Assembly (NCBI GenBank): GCA_018894105.1
Contig: CM032133.1
Location: forward strand, 20,660,501-20,724,500
DNA from: Jacaranda mimosifolia
Lineage: Eukaryota > Streptophyta > Magnoliopsida > Lamiales > Bignoniaceae
Direction: 5' to 3'
Length of the DNA stretch: 64,000 nt
Shown: positions 1 through 12,683 of the stretch, in pieces
Position numbering within the stretch: the stretch's first letter is position 1
How the letters are laid out: each line of letters begins with the position of its first letter
Translations under genes and position numbers: made by a program
The notes under the pieces: model-generated
The model's input: the letters and a program-made list of their open reading frames with translations, nothing else
Told to the model about the DNA's origin: nothing
Databases searched by the model: none

Positions 1-402
1 ACTGGAATTTTGTGTTGTGTCAAATGAGTTGAATTTTGATGAAAGACTTCTGATTGACTTGAACTCCTTCAAAGATTATCTCTTTGATAAGATATTATCA
101 AATATCAAGAGATGATATCAGATATATTTGATTTGATAATATCAAACATCAAAAGATAATATCAATATCATGTATCTTTGATTTGATTGGTCTACAGATG
201 TAGAGACTCCATCTTTGACACGTGTCGATGCTTGATTTGAATATAAAATAAATACTAAATTATTAATTAAAATTAACTATTTATCTGTTGAAATTAAATT
301 TAATATATCCCAAAATTTAAATAGAAAATTTTAAATTAATATTTAATATATTATTTTACATGTGTCACTTATCAATTGGTCAAAAATTTAATATATTTAC
401 AA
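1..402 (-). repeat. 3' LTR of the Tat element (partial)
   Basis: It matches the inner-to-outer part of the right LTR (13289-13702), including the ATATC-rich stretch, the CACGTGTC box and the terminal TTACA at 398-402. The outer part precedes the window. Compared with the right copy it lacks about 24 bp near position 30. Confidence 0.9.
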
Positions 403-1127
403 ATACCTTCACTTCAAAACTTGACGAAAGGGTGCGAATCAATCCCAAAAAAGACGAGACTTGAAGTAATATATATATATATATATATATATTATCAATG
501 ATATATGTGGGCCAAATAAAAGCCCATCACTTCTTCACAAAAAAAGCCCACAGCAATTTTTTTTTTTTAACTAAAGCGGGCCACAAATATAATCCCTTTT
601 CCTTTTTTTTAAATCAGAATCGAGAAGTAAGAATGAACCTGAATCAAAACGGGATTTCGGAATTTTTTGTCTACAGACGGATCCCGCGAATTGGAGAACA
701 AAGCTTTTCCACTGTTTTCCGTCTTCCTCCAATTTCCATCCTGTTTCGGCTTCAAACTCTTTCTCCCTTGTTTAATTATTATAATCTTGGCCCCACAATT
801 GATTCCTTGAAAATCAATATTTCCAATATGCTTCACAGACAGTCTCTTTCCGTGGCGAATGCGGTTTTGGAACAAAGTTTAATTTAACTAGCACACAGCC
901 CCACTGCAAAATCAATTAAAACCATCCTATTCAATTTGGCTTCAAACTTTGGTTTCCAGATTATAAACAAGCCAAAATCAGGTAAAATTTTGTCACATCC
1001 TTATCATCCGTTATCATCAAGCATTTGATTCAAATTAGGATTTGGTTTCCTAATTGTACTTGGACTAGAATACTTCAAGAAAATACCATAAAAGGAGCAT
1101 TCTATGAGATCAATTTGATCAAACTGA

Positions 1128-1670
1128 TTGTTGAAAAGCTCTGAAAATTTTGGGTTGAGAATTTGTGGATTTATTCCCTTCTTTATTCAACTATTCATTC
1201 ATTTCTTTGTCCTCACACACCAACTGTTCGATGAAAGGAATTTCACAGAATTTACACAATTGTCAACTCCATTCATTGAAAGATCAATTGTTGCAATTGA
1301 AGAAAGATTGTTCTACCATTCTTTGGCATCCATTTTCAACAAGACAGGAGTTTCACCAAGGTATCAATTAACGAGTATATTTCAAGTAAGTCATCAAACT
1401 AAAAGATATTTTCACCATTCAAACTAAAGGATATTTCCACCATTACTTGATTCCTTTATGATTATCAATCTTCTTAAACCATCCTATTTTCTTCTTATTT
1501 TCTTTATCAACAATTTGATTAACTTTTCTCATATTCTTGCAGATTGTACCATGCTTCACTTGAAAGATATTTCATCCACCGTCGGAATGCAACACTTGAT
1601 TATAATTGATGAAGAGAATCAACCTATGGAGAAAGGCACGCTTTTGACTACTCCTTCTTCTTGTTGGTAG
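1128..1670 (+). pseudogene. Candidate 5' part of an antisense accessory gene in the Tat element
   Basis: The plus strand (opposite to gag-pol) has open stretches at 1128-1427 and 1458-1670. A plausible intron lies at 1386-1542, with donor GTAAGT at 1386 and acceptor TTCTTGCAG ending at 1542. The exon after it stays open to 1670. I do not recognise the protein from this part alone. The case for a gene is the splice signals plus a coiled-coil remnant on the same strand at 4390-4980. Tat elements in plants are known to carry extra ORFs, some antisense, some with a plant mobile domain. Here it would be a broken remnant, disrupted by stops, tandem repeats and the nested element. Confidence 0.4.
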
Positions 1671-1689
1671 ATATGCAGCAAAGTAGCCA

Positions 1690-2475
1690 ATACTGATTTA
1701 ATGGACCCAAGAGATCAAGACTTTGAGGGTGTGGGTTTTAAGGGCAACTCATTATTGTCCTCCAAACGAACTAATTCTTCATCAACAATTAATCAAACTA
1801 ATTCTTCTTCAACATTAAGTTGCAGCATTAATAGACCCAAGAGATCAAGACTTCCAAGGTATAGGCTTTAAGGGCAACTCATTATTGTCCTCCAAACGAA
1901 TTAATTCGTCATCAACAAACAATCAAACTAATTCTTCTTTAACATTAGGTTGTAGCATTAATAGACCCAAGAGATCAAGACTTCCAAGGTGTAGGCTTTA
2001 AGGGCAATTCATTATTTTCCTCCAAACGAATTACTTCGTCATCAACGAACAAACTTTTCTGCCAACATTGGATTACAACATCATTGAGGGCAAAGTGAAG
2101 TGGAGAGGTATTCTTTAATTTGATGGCGAATTAATACATCAAAAGATACATTGAATGGCCAAGAGTGACGAATTTGCTTTATACGGAGGAGTGTTCCCAA
2201 AACTTGCAAGGTGTGGACTTTAAGGGCAGCTCACTATTGTCCTCCAAATGAATTAATTCATCATCAACAATCCATCAAACTAATTCTTCTACCCACATTA
2301 AGTCGTAATATCATCGAAGGCAAGGCCAAAGAGGGAGATTCTTTTCAATTTAATGGTGAACTCCACTATATTAAAGGATATTGGGAGTGGCCAAGGCTAA
2401 GAAACTTGCTTTATATAGAGGGGTGATCCCAGGAGACTTCTTCAAGCAAGATTTCCAATGTGTAAGCTTTAGGGG
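1690..2475. repeat. 130-bp tandem repeats in the Tat 3' region
   Basis: The phrase GACCCAAGAGATCAAG recurs at 1704, 1834 and 1964, giving an exact 130-bp period over three units. Each unit holds AGGGCAA and CATTATTGTCCTCCAAACGA. Diverged partial units follow near 2205-2285 and 2445-2479, and the last resumes at 4257-4330 on the far side of the nested element. Confidence 0.85.
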
Positions 2476-2479
2476 CAAT

Positions 2480-4256
2480 TAGGGCTATATATTCGGTTTT
2501 AACCGACTGAACCTAACGGTTCGGTCGGTTAATAGAAATTTTCGATTTTTCCAAATGCAAAACCGAACCGAACAGGATCGGTTCAGGTTCGGTTTTTAAC
2601 CGAAACCAAACCTTTTTTTTTTCGGTTTTTTTCAGTTTTTTTTTATTTTTTTGGTTTCGGTTAAAACCGAAACCGAATTGGAAAAAAAAAAAGGAAAGAA
2701 AGAAAGAAAAACTTATTTTTTTACCAAGAAAGTGTTATAAAAGTTTGTTTGACAAAAGTAAGTTAGTTTAATTAAAATTTTGAATTGGGTAACTTATTCT
2801 TTTAGTACCAAAAAAATTATTTGATAAAAGTATAATGATAAAAATATTTGTTTTTAGGTGAAAATTTTGATTTAGATTACTTTTTTTTTTCTATATTGAA
2901 AATATTTGTTTTGATAAAATTATAATTTATCTATTCTAAACAAATACATTTAAAATATTATAAATTTAAGAAGATAAATAAATATTTTAATTATTTTATG
3001 TTATAAAAATTTTAGTATACACATTGAGTATGCTAAAATTGCTAGCTAATAATCGCCAAGGTAGATGCACTCGATTTTTGTATATTCAAACCTTAACTGC
3101 TAAGATCGAATAGAGAATTAAATTTTAAACTCAATCTACTAAAGTTAAATAGCTAATTGATCTAATGACATCATAATATAGATTGCGGATTTGTAAATTT
3201 TGTAAAAAAATACAATTATAACCTTATTAAATCATCATTTCTAAAAGATAATTATGAAATATTGATAAAATTTGTATCCAAATTATCTTTTTTATGTTGA
3301 ATTCTCCAATTTATCCTTCAAACTATATTGTCAATTTTTGTTGTTGAAATAATTAAAAGTACAAATTATGTAAATGAACAAAAATAACTTCTATTTTAGA
3401 TACAAAACGGTCTTTGTTTTTATAATAATATAGATAAAATCTTTATTGGTCAGCAGATACAATATACTACTAGTACTACCACAGGAATAGCCGAATATGA
3501 TTCAATCCCTTATCCCTTAGTTTGCAATTTAAGTTGAAATTTTAATTTTGTTCATCAACATACCCTATAATATATATAAGTTTAATTAATTAATTAATTT
3601 TCTTTTAATATAACATTTTTTGCTGTTTAAATCATAATCATCTATTTTTTTATATGTAACGTGTATTAGTTCATATAATAAAAAAATTATGCAATTGTAC
3701 CATTTGAGTTTAGAAAAAGATATCATTTTTTTCCTCTTTGGATTATAGCTATTCATGTTTTTATATGTCATATATTAATATCTATATTATTTATAAAACA
3801 TAGGGTTTTCAATAACTATTTTGATATATAATTTACTTCTTTTTTTCTCAATTATTTCACTTTATCAAAAAAAAAAAAAAAAGAATATTTATCCCAAAAA
3901 TTTAAAAATACATTAACATTTACATTATTTAAAAATTTATATTTATTTATCTTAGACTTAAAAAATTTAATAAAAAATGTGAAATAAAACTTAAACTAGT
4001 AGTGATTGAATAATAAAATTTTATATATAAAAAAAAATTGATTTTTTCATTTTGATTAACCAAACCGAACCGGTTTTTTCGGTTTTTCGGTTCGATTTCA
4101 ATTAACCGAGTAAAAAAATCGAAAAAACCGAAAACCGAATTTTTTTGAAATGAAAAATCAAAAACCAAACCGAACTAGGTTTAGTTCGGTTCGATTCAGT
4201 TCGATTTTTTTGATTTGTGGTCAATTCGGTTGGTTTCGATTTTTTTAACACCCCTA
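2480..4256. mobile_element. Nested hAT-like non-autonomous element (TAGGG family)
   Basis: It starts TAGGGCTATATATTCGG and ends TTTAACACCCCTA, so the ends are inverted TAGGG/CCCTA. Subterminal DNA is full of AACCGAAC/TTCGGTT motifs facing each other, as in the copy at 57486. The flanks both read GCAAT (2475-2479 and 4257-4261), and removing the element restores the 130-bp repeat unit of the host Tat element. The visible duplication is only 5-6 bp, not the 8 bp usual for hAT. No transposase is visible inside. Confidence 0.7.
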
Positions 4257-4389
4257 GCAATTCACCATTGTCCTCCAAATGAACTAATTCATCATCAACC
4301 ATTAAATAAACCAACTCTCCTTGTGCTCCAATTTCAATATATAAAGGTGTGGAATTTGTATTTAATTATCAAAAAGAAAATATCTTCAA

Positions 4390-4980
4390 ATGTTGTGGGA
4401 TGGCCTTTGCAAAATAATAGTACATACTCCACTTGACTCCTTCTCATCTATCAAAGATAGTGTTCAAGTTGTGCTTGAATCAATGAAGGGCGTCAACAAA
4501 TTTGACATCTCCAATGTGGAAGAATTATTGCAAATATTATTTGATAAGGCCATCGCTTATGATAAGCAAAGTCAACATCTTTTGAAAAAGCATCCAATGA
4601 GCTTCTTGCACAACAACTAAATGAAGCCAAAAATTGTCTCCATAATGCTCAAACTAGAAAAAGCAAGAAGTGAATCAAATTCAATCCACCCAAGAAGAGT
4701 TAGAATGTGTTGGGACCCAAGAAGAGTTAGAATGTGTTGGGAAGGAGCTTGATAATTTGAAGGAACGCAAAAAGAATTTGACTTCATCATTGAAACACCA
4801 ACAACAACTTCTTCAAAGTGCTCAAGCTGAATTCATGAGATTGAAGAGGAAATTGCTGCTATCAAGAGTACTCCTCCATTGAGTAATCAAATGGTTGAGA
4901 ATTTGCAAACTTCAATGGAACACTTGGAAGCTGTCAAAAAAAAATTGAAAAACTTGAGTCCTTTCATTTTAAAATTGTTT
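4390..4980 (+). pseudogene. Coiled-coil C-terminal remnant of an antisense accessory protein
   Basis: Plus-strand reading gives a helical segment at 4390-4620 (VQVVLESMKGV, LLQILFDKAIAYDK). A second open stretch (4670-4882) is rich in E, K, L and Q, with a duplicated QEELECVG motif and then KELDNLKERKKNL, a heptad-like coiled coil. An in-frame stop and frame change separate the two. This pattern resembles the C-terminal tails of plant-mobile-domain proteins carried by some plant retrotransposons, from memory only; the mobile domain itself is not seen. It lies antisense to the element's gag-pol. Confidence 0.5.
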
Positions 4981-5059
4981 AGAACTTTTTGCTCTTTTTT
5001 TTAAATAAAATAAAATAAAATATGCTGCATTTATTTTATTTTATTTTTTCCTATCTTGC

Positions 5060-5660
5060 AATATTTTGATTTTTATTTTTAAATTCAAACAACTAAAACC
5101 ACTTTTTTTTTTAAAACTTAACAAACTGAAGAAAAAAAAAACTCAAACTTAATGAAAACAAATAAACTACTAAAACACAAACTTAATAAAAACAACTAAA
5201 CCATATATATATTTTTTCCTTTTCTTAAACTTAACCAACTAAAAGTTCAAACAATTAAACTTCTAAAAAAAAAAACTCAAACTTTAATAAAAACAACTAA
5301 ACTACTTTTTTTTTTTTTTTTTTGACTCAACAAACTAATTAACTCAAACAACTAAAACTTCTTCTTCTTCTTCTTTTTTTTCCTTAAACTTAACAAACTA
5401 AAAACTCAAACTTAATAAAAACAATGAAACTACTAAAAAAACTCAAACTTTAATAAAAACAACTAAACTATTTTTTTTGACTCAACAAACTAATTAACTC
5501 AAACAACTAAAACTTCTTCTTCTTCTTCTTCTTTTTTTTTTTTTCCTCTTAAACTTAACAAACTCAAAACTCAAACTTAATAAAAATAATTAAACTACTA
5601 AAAAAAAAAACTCAAACTTTAATAAAAACAATAAACTATTTTTTTTAAATAAAGGAAAAA
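5060..5660. repeat. Low-complexity tandem repeats, ACTCAAAC/T-tract
   Basis: Repeated phrases AACTCAAACTTAATAAAAAC, GACTCAACAAACTAATTAAC and (CTT)n/(T)n tracts recur at about 150-170 bp spacing, at least three times. No coding capacity is seen. Confidence 0.75.
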
Positions 5661-5878
5661 AATATAATTTAAAATAAACTCATAATTGAACTTAGAGAAT
5701 ATCTAAGCACCCAATAAAGGCATCAAGTCATAACGTAATTCAAAGAAAGCATTATTTTAGGGGGGGTGCTGTTCACAATTTATACTCACGCAGGCTACCT
5801 TAGACTAGGTGGGATATTTGATATTTTAACCATATAAAATACCTTTTGTGGGGTAAGTTAGATGTTTAATCATATGCA

Positions 5879-8800
5879 CTACCTTTGGTGGAATAAGTTA
5901 GCAGTTTTAACCACATGCACTACCTTTGGTGGATACCGTTTACAATTTACACTCATGCGGTCAGGAGCAACATGCATTTTAGGCTCGTGCGTCATGGAAC
6001 AATCTCCCAACTTTATGCATAGTATCACTTTAGGGCCAATTCTTAATCCATCTTCAGCAATCAACTTATATGCACCATTTTTATAGACTTCTTTGACAAC
6101 ATAAGGACCATACCATTTTGATGTGAACTTATTCCCTATTCGATGAGTCATAATGATGGGCCTTCTCACAGCAAGCGCCCAATCCCTAACTTGAAAAGAT
6201 CGTGATTGCACCTTCTTATTAAATGCCCTGGAGAGCCGAGCTTGATATCACTCAAGTCTTTGTTGTGCTTCCAACCTTTTCTCATCAAGGGCCTCCAATC
6301 CTTCAAGACATAAGTGTGCATTTTCTTCCTTAGTCAATCCTTCTTGTATGGCTTCCTTAATGATGGAATTTGTTGCTCAATAGGTAAAATAGCTTCAACA
6401 CCATAAACCAATGAATACGGAGTTGCTTATGTAGGTGTTCTATGAGTAGTTCGATATGCCCATAATGCTTCTCCGATCCTTTCATGTCAATCCCTCTTTG
6501 ACTTTGAGACTACTTTCTTCAACAAATTACACAGAGTTTTATTGAATACCTCAGCAAAACCATTAGCTGCGGCATAGTACATCGAAGATTTCCTCTGCTT
6601 AAAATTAAACTTCTGACAAAGTTTATATATCATACTATTACAAAAGGGCTTTCCATTATCAGTGATTATATATCGAGGAACCCCATAGCGATATATAATG
6701 TTGATGCGGATAAAGTCAGCTACATTTTTCTTATTTACTTCTTTCAAGGGTATTGCTTCAGCTCACTTAGAGAAATAGTCTATTGCAGCCAATATATACA
6801 AGTGCCCAGCAGAAGACTTTGTCATGGGTCCAACCACATGTAATCCCCAAGCATCAAATAGCTATGAAGCAATAGTCGGATGCAATGGTTCAGGTGGTTG
6901 GTGAATGAAATTTGCGTGAAATTGGCAAGCTTGACATCTTAGAGCATAATTCATGCAATCTTTTACCATTGTTGGCCAGTACTAGGCCAATCTTTTTATT
7001 CGAAAATGTAATTTTGGACCCAACTGGTGAGCCCCACAAACTCCAGAATGAGCTTCTTCCATGGCTTGGATAGCTTCATCATTACCTAAACATCGCAAGA
7101 AGACTCCATCAAATGACCGCCTATAAAGCACACTTTTATAATAGATGAAGCGAGCCGCGCGACTTCGGATATCAACTCTTTGGCGTGGATCATCAGGTAA
7201 CTTCTCGTACTTCAAATAATCCACGATTGATTGGCACTAATCTTCCTTCTCTATCACAAACACCTGAACGACATGGCTTTCATCTTCTTCATAATCCTCA
7301 TCCTCAAAAATTAGTGGCACAACCCAACTTCTACATATTGGAATACGCATTTCATTTTCAGGTATGACAAGTGAAGAGGTCAATTTAGCTAACGCATCAG
7401 CTTGCTTATTTTCCTTCCTTGGCACATGTTTAATTTCTACATCCTTAAGCCATCCAATTAGTCTTTTGCGTAATTAAAGTATGGGAGTAACTCAGGCTTC
7501 TTGACTTCATATGATCCAAGCAACTGATTGACCACCAACTTAGAATCTCCATAGACTTTAAAGCGAAAGTATTTTATGTCAACCGCCATCTCCAACCCAA
7601 GAATAAGAGCTTGATATTCAGCAACATTATTGGAACAATTTTCAGTTAAAGTGAAGGAATATGGTAATACTTCATCATTTGATGTGATGAATACCACTCT
7701 AGCACCAGCTCCTTCTCTGTGGGATGCTCCTCAAAGTACATCTTCCAAGGAGGTGTAATTTCAACTATCAAGACATCTTCATCAGGTAGATCATCAAATA
7801 ATTCTCACTCAGCAGGGATAGGGTGATCAGCTAAGAAGTCAGCCAAAACTTGTCCTTTTACTGCCTTCTACGAAATATAGACAATCTCAAATTGTTGCAA
7901 CTGAAGGTACCACCTTGCCAGTCTATCAGAGAAAACAGATTTTGACATGACATATTTTAGTGGATTTGCTTTTGAGACAAGATGGACAGCATATGCCTGA
8001 AAGTAATGCTTCAACTTTTGGATTGCAAAAATTAGAGCCAAACATATTTTCTTAATTAGCGAGAATTTTGACCTCATTTGGCATCATCATCCTACTCAAG
8101 TAGTACGAGGCATTTTCCTTTCCTTCATCATTTCCCTGTGCTAGTAAAGCTCCAACAGAATGTTCTTGAGCAGCAATATAAAGGATCAGTGGACATCCAG
8201 GTACTGGTGCGACCAACACATGAGGCCTCATCAAATAAGCTTTTATACTCTTAAAAGCATTACTACAAGCTTCATCCCATTCAAATGGTACACCTTTCTT
8301 CATCAGACGGTTGAACGGTTGACACCTACTAGCTAAATTTGATACGAATCTCCGAAGATAAGCTAATTTCCTTGCAAACTTTTGAGTTCTTGGACGTCTC
8401 AAGGTTTTGGCATTTTCAGAAATGCATCAATCTTTGCTTGCTCGATTTCTATGCCTCGATGACGAACAATGAATCCCATAAACTTCCCTAATGTAACACC
8501 AAATGCACACTTTAATGGATTCATTTTGAGTTGATATTTTCTCAAGTGCTCAAAGACCCGTCTCAAATCTTATAGGTAATCTTCTCGCCTTTTGGACTTG
8601 ACAACCACGTCATCAACATAACATTCAATATTCTTGTGAAGCATATCATCAAAGATCTTTTGCATCACCCTTTGAGAGGTGGCACCAGCATTTTTCAATC
8701 CAAATGGCATCACTTTATAGTAGTATATTCCCTTGGGGGTACGAAATGCCATCAACTCCTCATCTTTTCGTGACATACGTATTTGATTATACCCAGATAA

Positions 8801-10810
8801 TCCATCCATAAATGATAGTGCTTCATACCCTATGGTGGCATCAATCATGAGTTCGGCAGTGGGCAACGGAAAATCATCCTTAGGGCAAGCACCATTCAAG
8901 TCCCTAAAGTCAACACATGCTCAAATCTGGTCATTTTCTTTCTTACTAGGACAATGCTTGAGATCCATGTTAGATACTTGACCTCTCGAATGAACCCAAC
9001 CTCGATGAGCTTATTCACTTCAGCTTCAACTAAAGGAACCAGTTCGAGGCGAAACCGTCGTTGAGCTTGTTTGACTGGAGGAATTCTTTTCTTTACTGAT
9101 AGATGATGGACTGCCACCTTTGGATCTAACCCCAAGCATTTCTTTGTACAACCATGCAAATACATCTTTGAATTCATGTAATAACTCAACATATATTTCT
9201 TCTTCCTCAGTAGTTAACAAAGCACTAATATAGATAGGCCGAGGGTCATTGGCATCACCTAAATTGATCTCTTTTAATTCATCTACAGTGGTCTTAACGC
9301 CTTCTTCAAACTCAAGAAGAACAGTTTTAGCATCTTCTTCTTCAATCAACAATTCTTCACTCAAAGTAATATGGTATGCTGGCGCAAATTCTTCTTCCAC
9401 GGGCTCAATCTTCTTGAATTCTACGTATGCCCTTGTTTGTCCATCCTTTCTTCTTATATAGACTGTCTTCATGATGCTATCTTTCTCACTTGTGTAACCA
9501 CTGCGGACAAGACTAGAGATTTGCTTGAAAAGATGATCTATAGCATTTTAACAAGTTGGCCGACTAGTATTATCAACAATATGATATGAAGAGGCCACAC
9601 TTTCTCTATGGTCCTCTTCGTCCATTTGAGTTCATGTGAAGATAATGGTTTGTAGTTTAACCTTCACGGTTCTACCACATGATATATTCAAAATAGAGCA
9701 CTGCTTCATGTGTGAAGGAATTGAACTTCTAAGCTTTTTTGGCTCGCTAACCTACTTCAAATACTTTGGCATTTTAGATGAATTCAATCTCCGATTATGG
9801 GTTCTTTTATGCCGCCACTTTCCAAGTCTATCAAAAACTGAGATTCACGGGACTTTCTTCCCATTTTCATCGAAAAAAACATTTGTTGAGGAAAATTCCT
9901 CTCCAACTATATAATTACTACTGGCTCTCCTAATCACAATACGAATAGGATTCTGAGGGACAAATCCAAGTCTCGTTCGAGAAATTTGAACACCATGCCC
10001 TTTTTCCTTCAACATCTTTTGGGTAGTATTAAGTCTATACGTTTGCTTTCTAGAAGCCTGAGGAGGGAGTTTTCCCAAAATGGAACGTTCTTGTGGATTA
10101 TATCCAACTTTTACAAGAAGTTTATAAGCTTTTGGATCAAAGCAACTCTCATTTTGAAGATGCAGAGATTCTCCATGTTCCTTCTCGACTCCTTGAGTTG
10201 CGCGAACAAACCCTTTCAGAGGTTGAGGGGATGGCTTCTTCACATCTAGCTTGGTTAGAGGAAATGTCAATTCTTTCAATGACTCAGATCCTACCAGAGG
10301 TGACTCTATTTATGTGATCTTTATCGCTGCATGCTGGAGTTAAGTCTTTAACATTATTTCCTCCATCAAGATTATCTTGTTGCTTGGATTCCTCCTGTTC
10401 TTTAGCCTTGGCGGTTTTCATATTTTTGGTGTAGTTTGGCATTTGCTAAGTGTGATTCAGCTTCAGGGAAAGGTTTGCTATCTCCAAGCACTTTTTTTAC
10501 CACACCTTCTCGACAATACTTGAAATATTGGTGCCAAGTAGAAGGAACTACACCATTTTCATGTAACCAAGGTCGGTCTAAAAGCATATTATATGATGTC
10601 TTGGCATCTATGATATGAAATAATGCCGTTGACAACATATCGTCCATTAATAACTTTACCCTTATTATTCCAAGAGCCTTTTACCCCCCTTGATTAAACT
10701 CTTGGATCATTAAGTGACTGTTTGTCAATTCATCTGTGGAGATTCCTAAATCTTTCATCACATTCAATGGCAAAATATTGACTGCAAAGCCTCCATCAAT
10801 CAAAATTCTA
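5879..10810 (-). pseudogene. Ty3/gypsy pol (protease, RT, RNase H, second RNase H, integrase), broken
   Basis: Read from 10810 down. The protease active site is DGG followed by FAVNIL near 10790-10770. RT spans roughly 9190-8050 with ACPKDDFPLP, FMDGLSGYNQI, MPFGLKNAGAT and the catalytic YVDD near 8610. RNase H follows (8077-7868), then a second RNase H-like domain (7697-7458, YGDSKLVVNQLLGSY), the mark of Tat-type elements. Integrase has its zinc-binding start at 7100-6900, a core with TDNGKPF (6747-6487) and a C-terminal domain (6211-5879) with KWYGPYVV. Several stops and frame changes separate these blocks. The first catalytic integrase aspartate, expected in WGLDVVGP, reads His (codon 6838-6840). 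The element cannot move by its own proteins. Confidence 0.92.
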
Positions 10811-11621
10811 CTTATCTTCTACTCACGAGCATAGCCAGTTACAAACAGTGGCCTATTATGGGGCTTGGAGCCAAGCAACAAATCTTCATCAGTGAAAGTC
10901 ATTGCCGACATGCACTCCTCAGTTACATCATGATTTTCTTCATTAGATAAACATGCTTCACTAGAGGAAATCTTTTCTTCACTTATCATGTAGTACGCAA
11001 TGTCACTGTCGTGATCACCAAGTACATCTTTATCAATCTCGATAGTAGCATGATTTGAGGCAGCATTATCCTCCTCGAGTGAGATTTTTCCTTGTCGAGC
11101 CAATTGCATCACTTTATCTTTGAATACGAAGGTGTCATAGATTAGGTGACCTACCAACTGATGGTACCTGCAATACTTTGGGTCATCAATTTTCCCAACT
11201 TCTTCGGGTCGTTGCATTTCAAGTAATTCAATGAGATTTGCATTTAGCAAATCATCAAATATTCCAGAGACATCAGAATCTAGGAATAGGTATGTCTTGG
11301 CTTGCATCTCCTTCAAAGTTAATTTCTTTGTCCTCTTTCTTGGGAGACATCCTTCCTTTCGTCCTTTATGCTTTCTGCTTTCGTATGAAACTTGATGGGT
11401 GTTGCATTTACCGCCATAGCTTCTTTACTCTACACTTTAGCAAAAGGTTTGCCCCCTTTCTTGAATTCTTGCTTTTCTTTAGACTTATGAGGCTCTAGAA
11501 TTGGTGGCCCTTCTACTCCACTAGCAAATATGCTTAACTCCATATCATGGGCTCGAGTAACCAACTCTTCAAATGTTTTGGGTTGAATTCCTCGTAGAAT
11601 ATATCGAAGTCCCCGATGCAT
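10402..11621 (-). pseudogene. Tat-element gag/pol linker region, broken
   Basis: Open stretches at 11621-11430, 11316-10819 and 10647-10402 lie in different frames. The middle one holds a CRYHQLVGH motif, the start of the zinc-knuckle-like segment typical of Tat polyproteins; the final expected cysteine is replaced by Thr (DTF). The rest is acidic linker. It joins gag to the protease in the original polyprotein. Confidence 0.75.
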
Positions 11622-11726
11622 CCCTTAAATGCATATCTCGATTACTGAAGCCTTAGATAATATGTCTTTGCAATTAAGGCTTAAATTTCTCCAATGATTA
11701 ACGTAATCAATGATTGGCTCTTCTTT

Positions 11727-12638
11727 CTACTGGCAAGAGTTGGTAAGTTCAATCATACTAACTGTCCTTTTGATACTATAGAAACGATTGAGAAATTCTT
11801 GCTCCAATTGTCCCCAACTATCAATTGAGCCTGCTTCCAAGTCAGTATACCAATCAAAAGCATTGCTCTTCAAGGATTGCTTAACTAGGTAGCCTCCATA
11901 CATCCCAGCATTGTTACAAGTTTCAATGAAATGAGCCACATGCTGCTTTGAATTGCCTTTGCCATTAAATTGCTGGAACTTTGGTGGGTGATAACCAATC
12001 GGCATCTTTAAGTTGTCAATCCTTTGAGTATATGGCTTGAAATAAGTCATAAATGACTTAGAGCTTCCTTCAAATTTGTCTTTGATAGTTCTCATGATAA
12101 ACTCCCTCAACTGGTCAACAGGAATTAGTCCATCGGTGGAAACTTGTTGTTCCTTTCTTTTAAACTTTTCATGTTCAACTGGCTGCCTCTTTGTGGATGT
12201 TTCGACTTCATCTTAAGCCTTAATTTGTTTCTCCATCACACGACTAGTCTCAGCATTATCCACCTTGTTCATCAACTTAGAGATTTGAGAATCTTGCTCT
12301 TGGACATACTTTGCTAGCCCTTCAATAATCTTCGTCAAATTAACAATTTGTTCCTCCAAAGTCGTAGCACTTGTCACCATCACTAGCGCTATGCTTGAGG
12401 ATCTTGACGTTGAGCGAGAAGTGGATGTTGTTGATTCTTCCTTTGAGTCTCCACCACCTTCATTAGTATCAATAGCATGCAACAATGCCTTTTCCACAAC
12501 TTCAAGTGAATGATTTACTTCTGAAGATGATTGCGACTTTTTGGACATACTCCTTGTGGTGACGCCAACATTTCGTGCTCTAGCATTTATGGAATTTGAG
12601 GTAGTCATCTTCAATGCAACAGTCATATTGGTGGCCAT
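11727..12638 (-). pseudogene. Tat-element gag
   Basis: The N-terminal piece (12638-12213) is Ser/Thr-rich with a predicted coiled coil near its end (EEQIVNLTKIIEGLAKYVQ). The second piece (12110-11727) is a recognisable retrotransposon gag domain: FNGKGNSKQHVAHFIETC, then KSNAFDWYTDL and GQLEQEFLNRFYS. At least one stop lies between the pieces (12207-12120). The start at 12638 is about 50 bp inside the primer-binding site, as expected for the first ORF. Confidence 0.88.
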
Positions 12639-12683
12639 TATAATTCAATCTTTGGTGAAGGAAAGAGATGAGAGGTGGAGATA

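Larger units (their letters stand above)
403..5790. other. Long 3' accessory region of the Tat element
   Basis: This lies between integrase and the 3' LTR and has no retroviral domain. It contains a (TA)n run at 467-492, a candidate antisense gene remnant, 130-bp tandem repeats at about 1690-2470, a nested hAT-like element (2480-4256), a coiled-coil coding remnant on the plus strand (4390-4980), and a low-complexity block of ACTCAAAC/CTTCTTC repeats (about 5060-5660). Tat elements characteristically have such long, variable 3' regions. The purine tract expected next to the LTR is only weak here (reverse complement of 403-416). Confidence 0.75.

Noticed and set aside
498..887. 129-codon plus-strand open frame next to the left LTR
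   Set aside because: It lies within the Tat 3' region, has no recognisable domain, and the minus strand is equally open; composition explains it.
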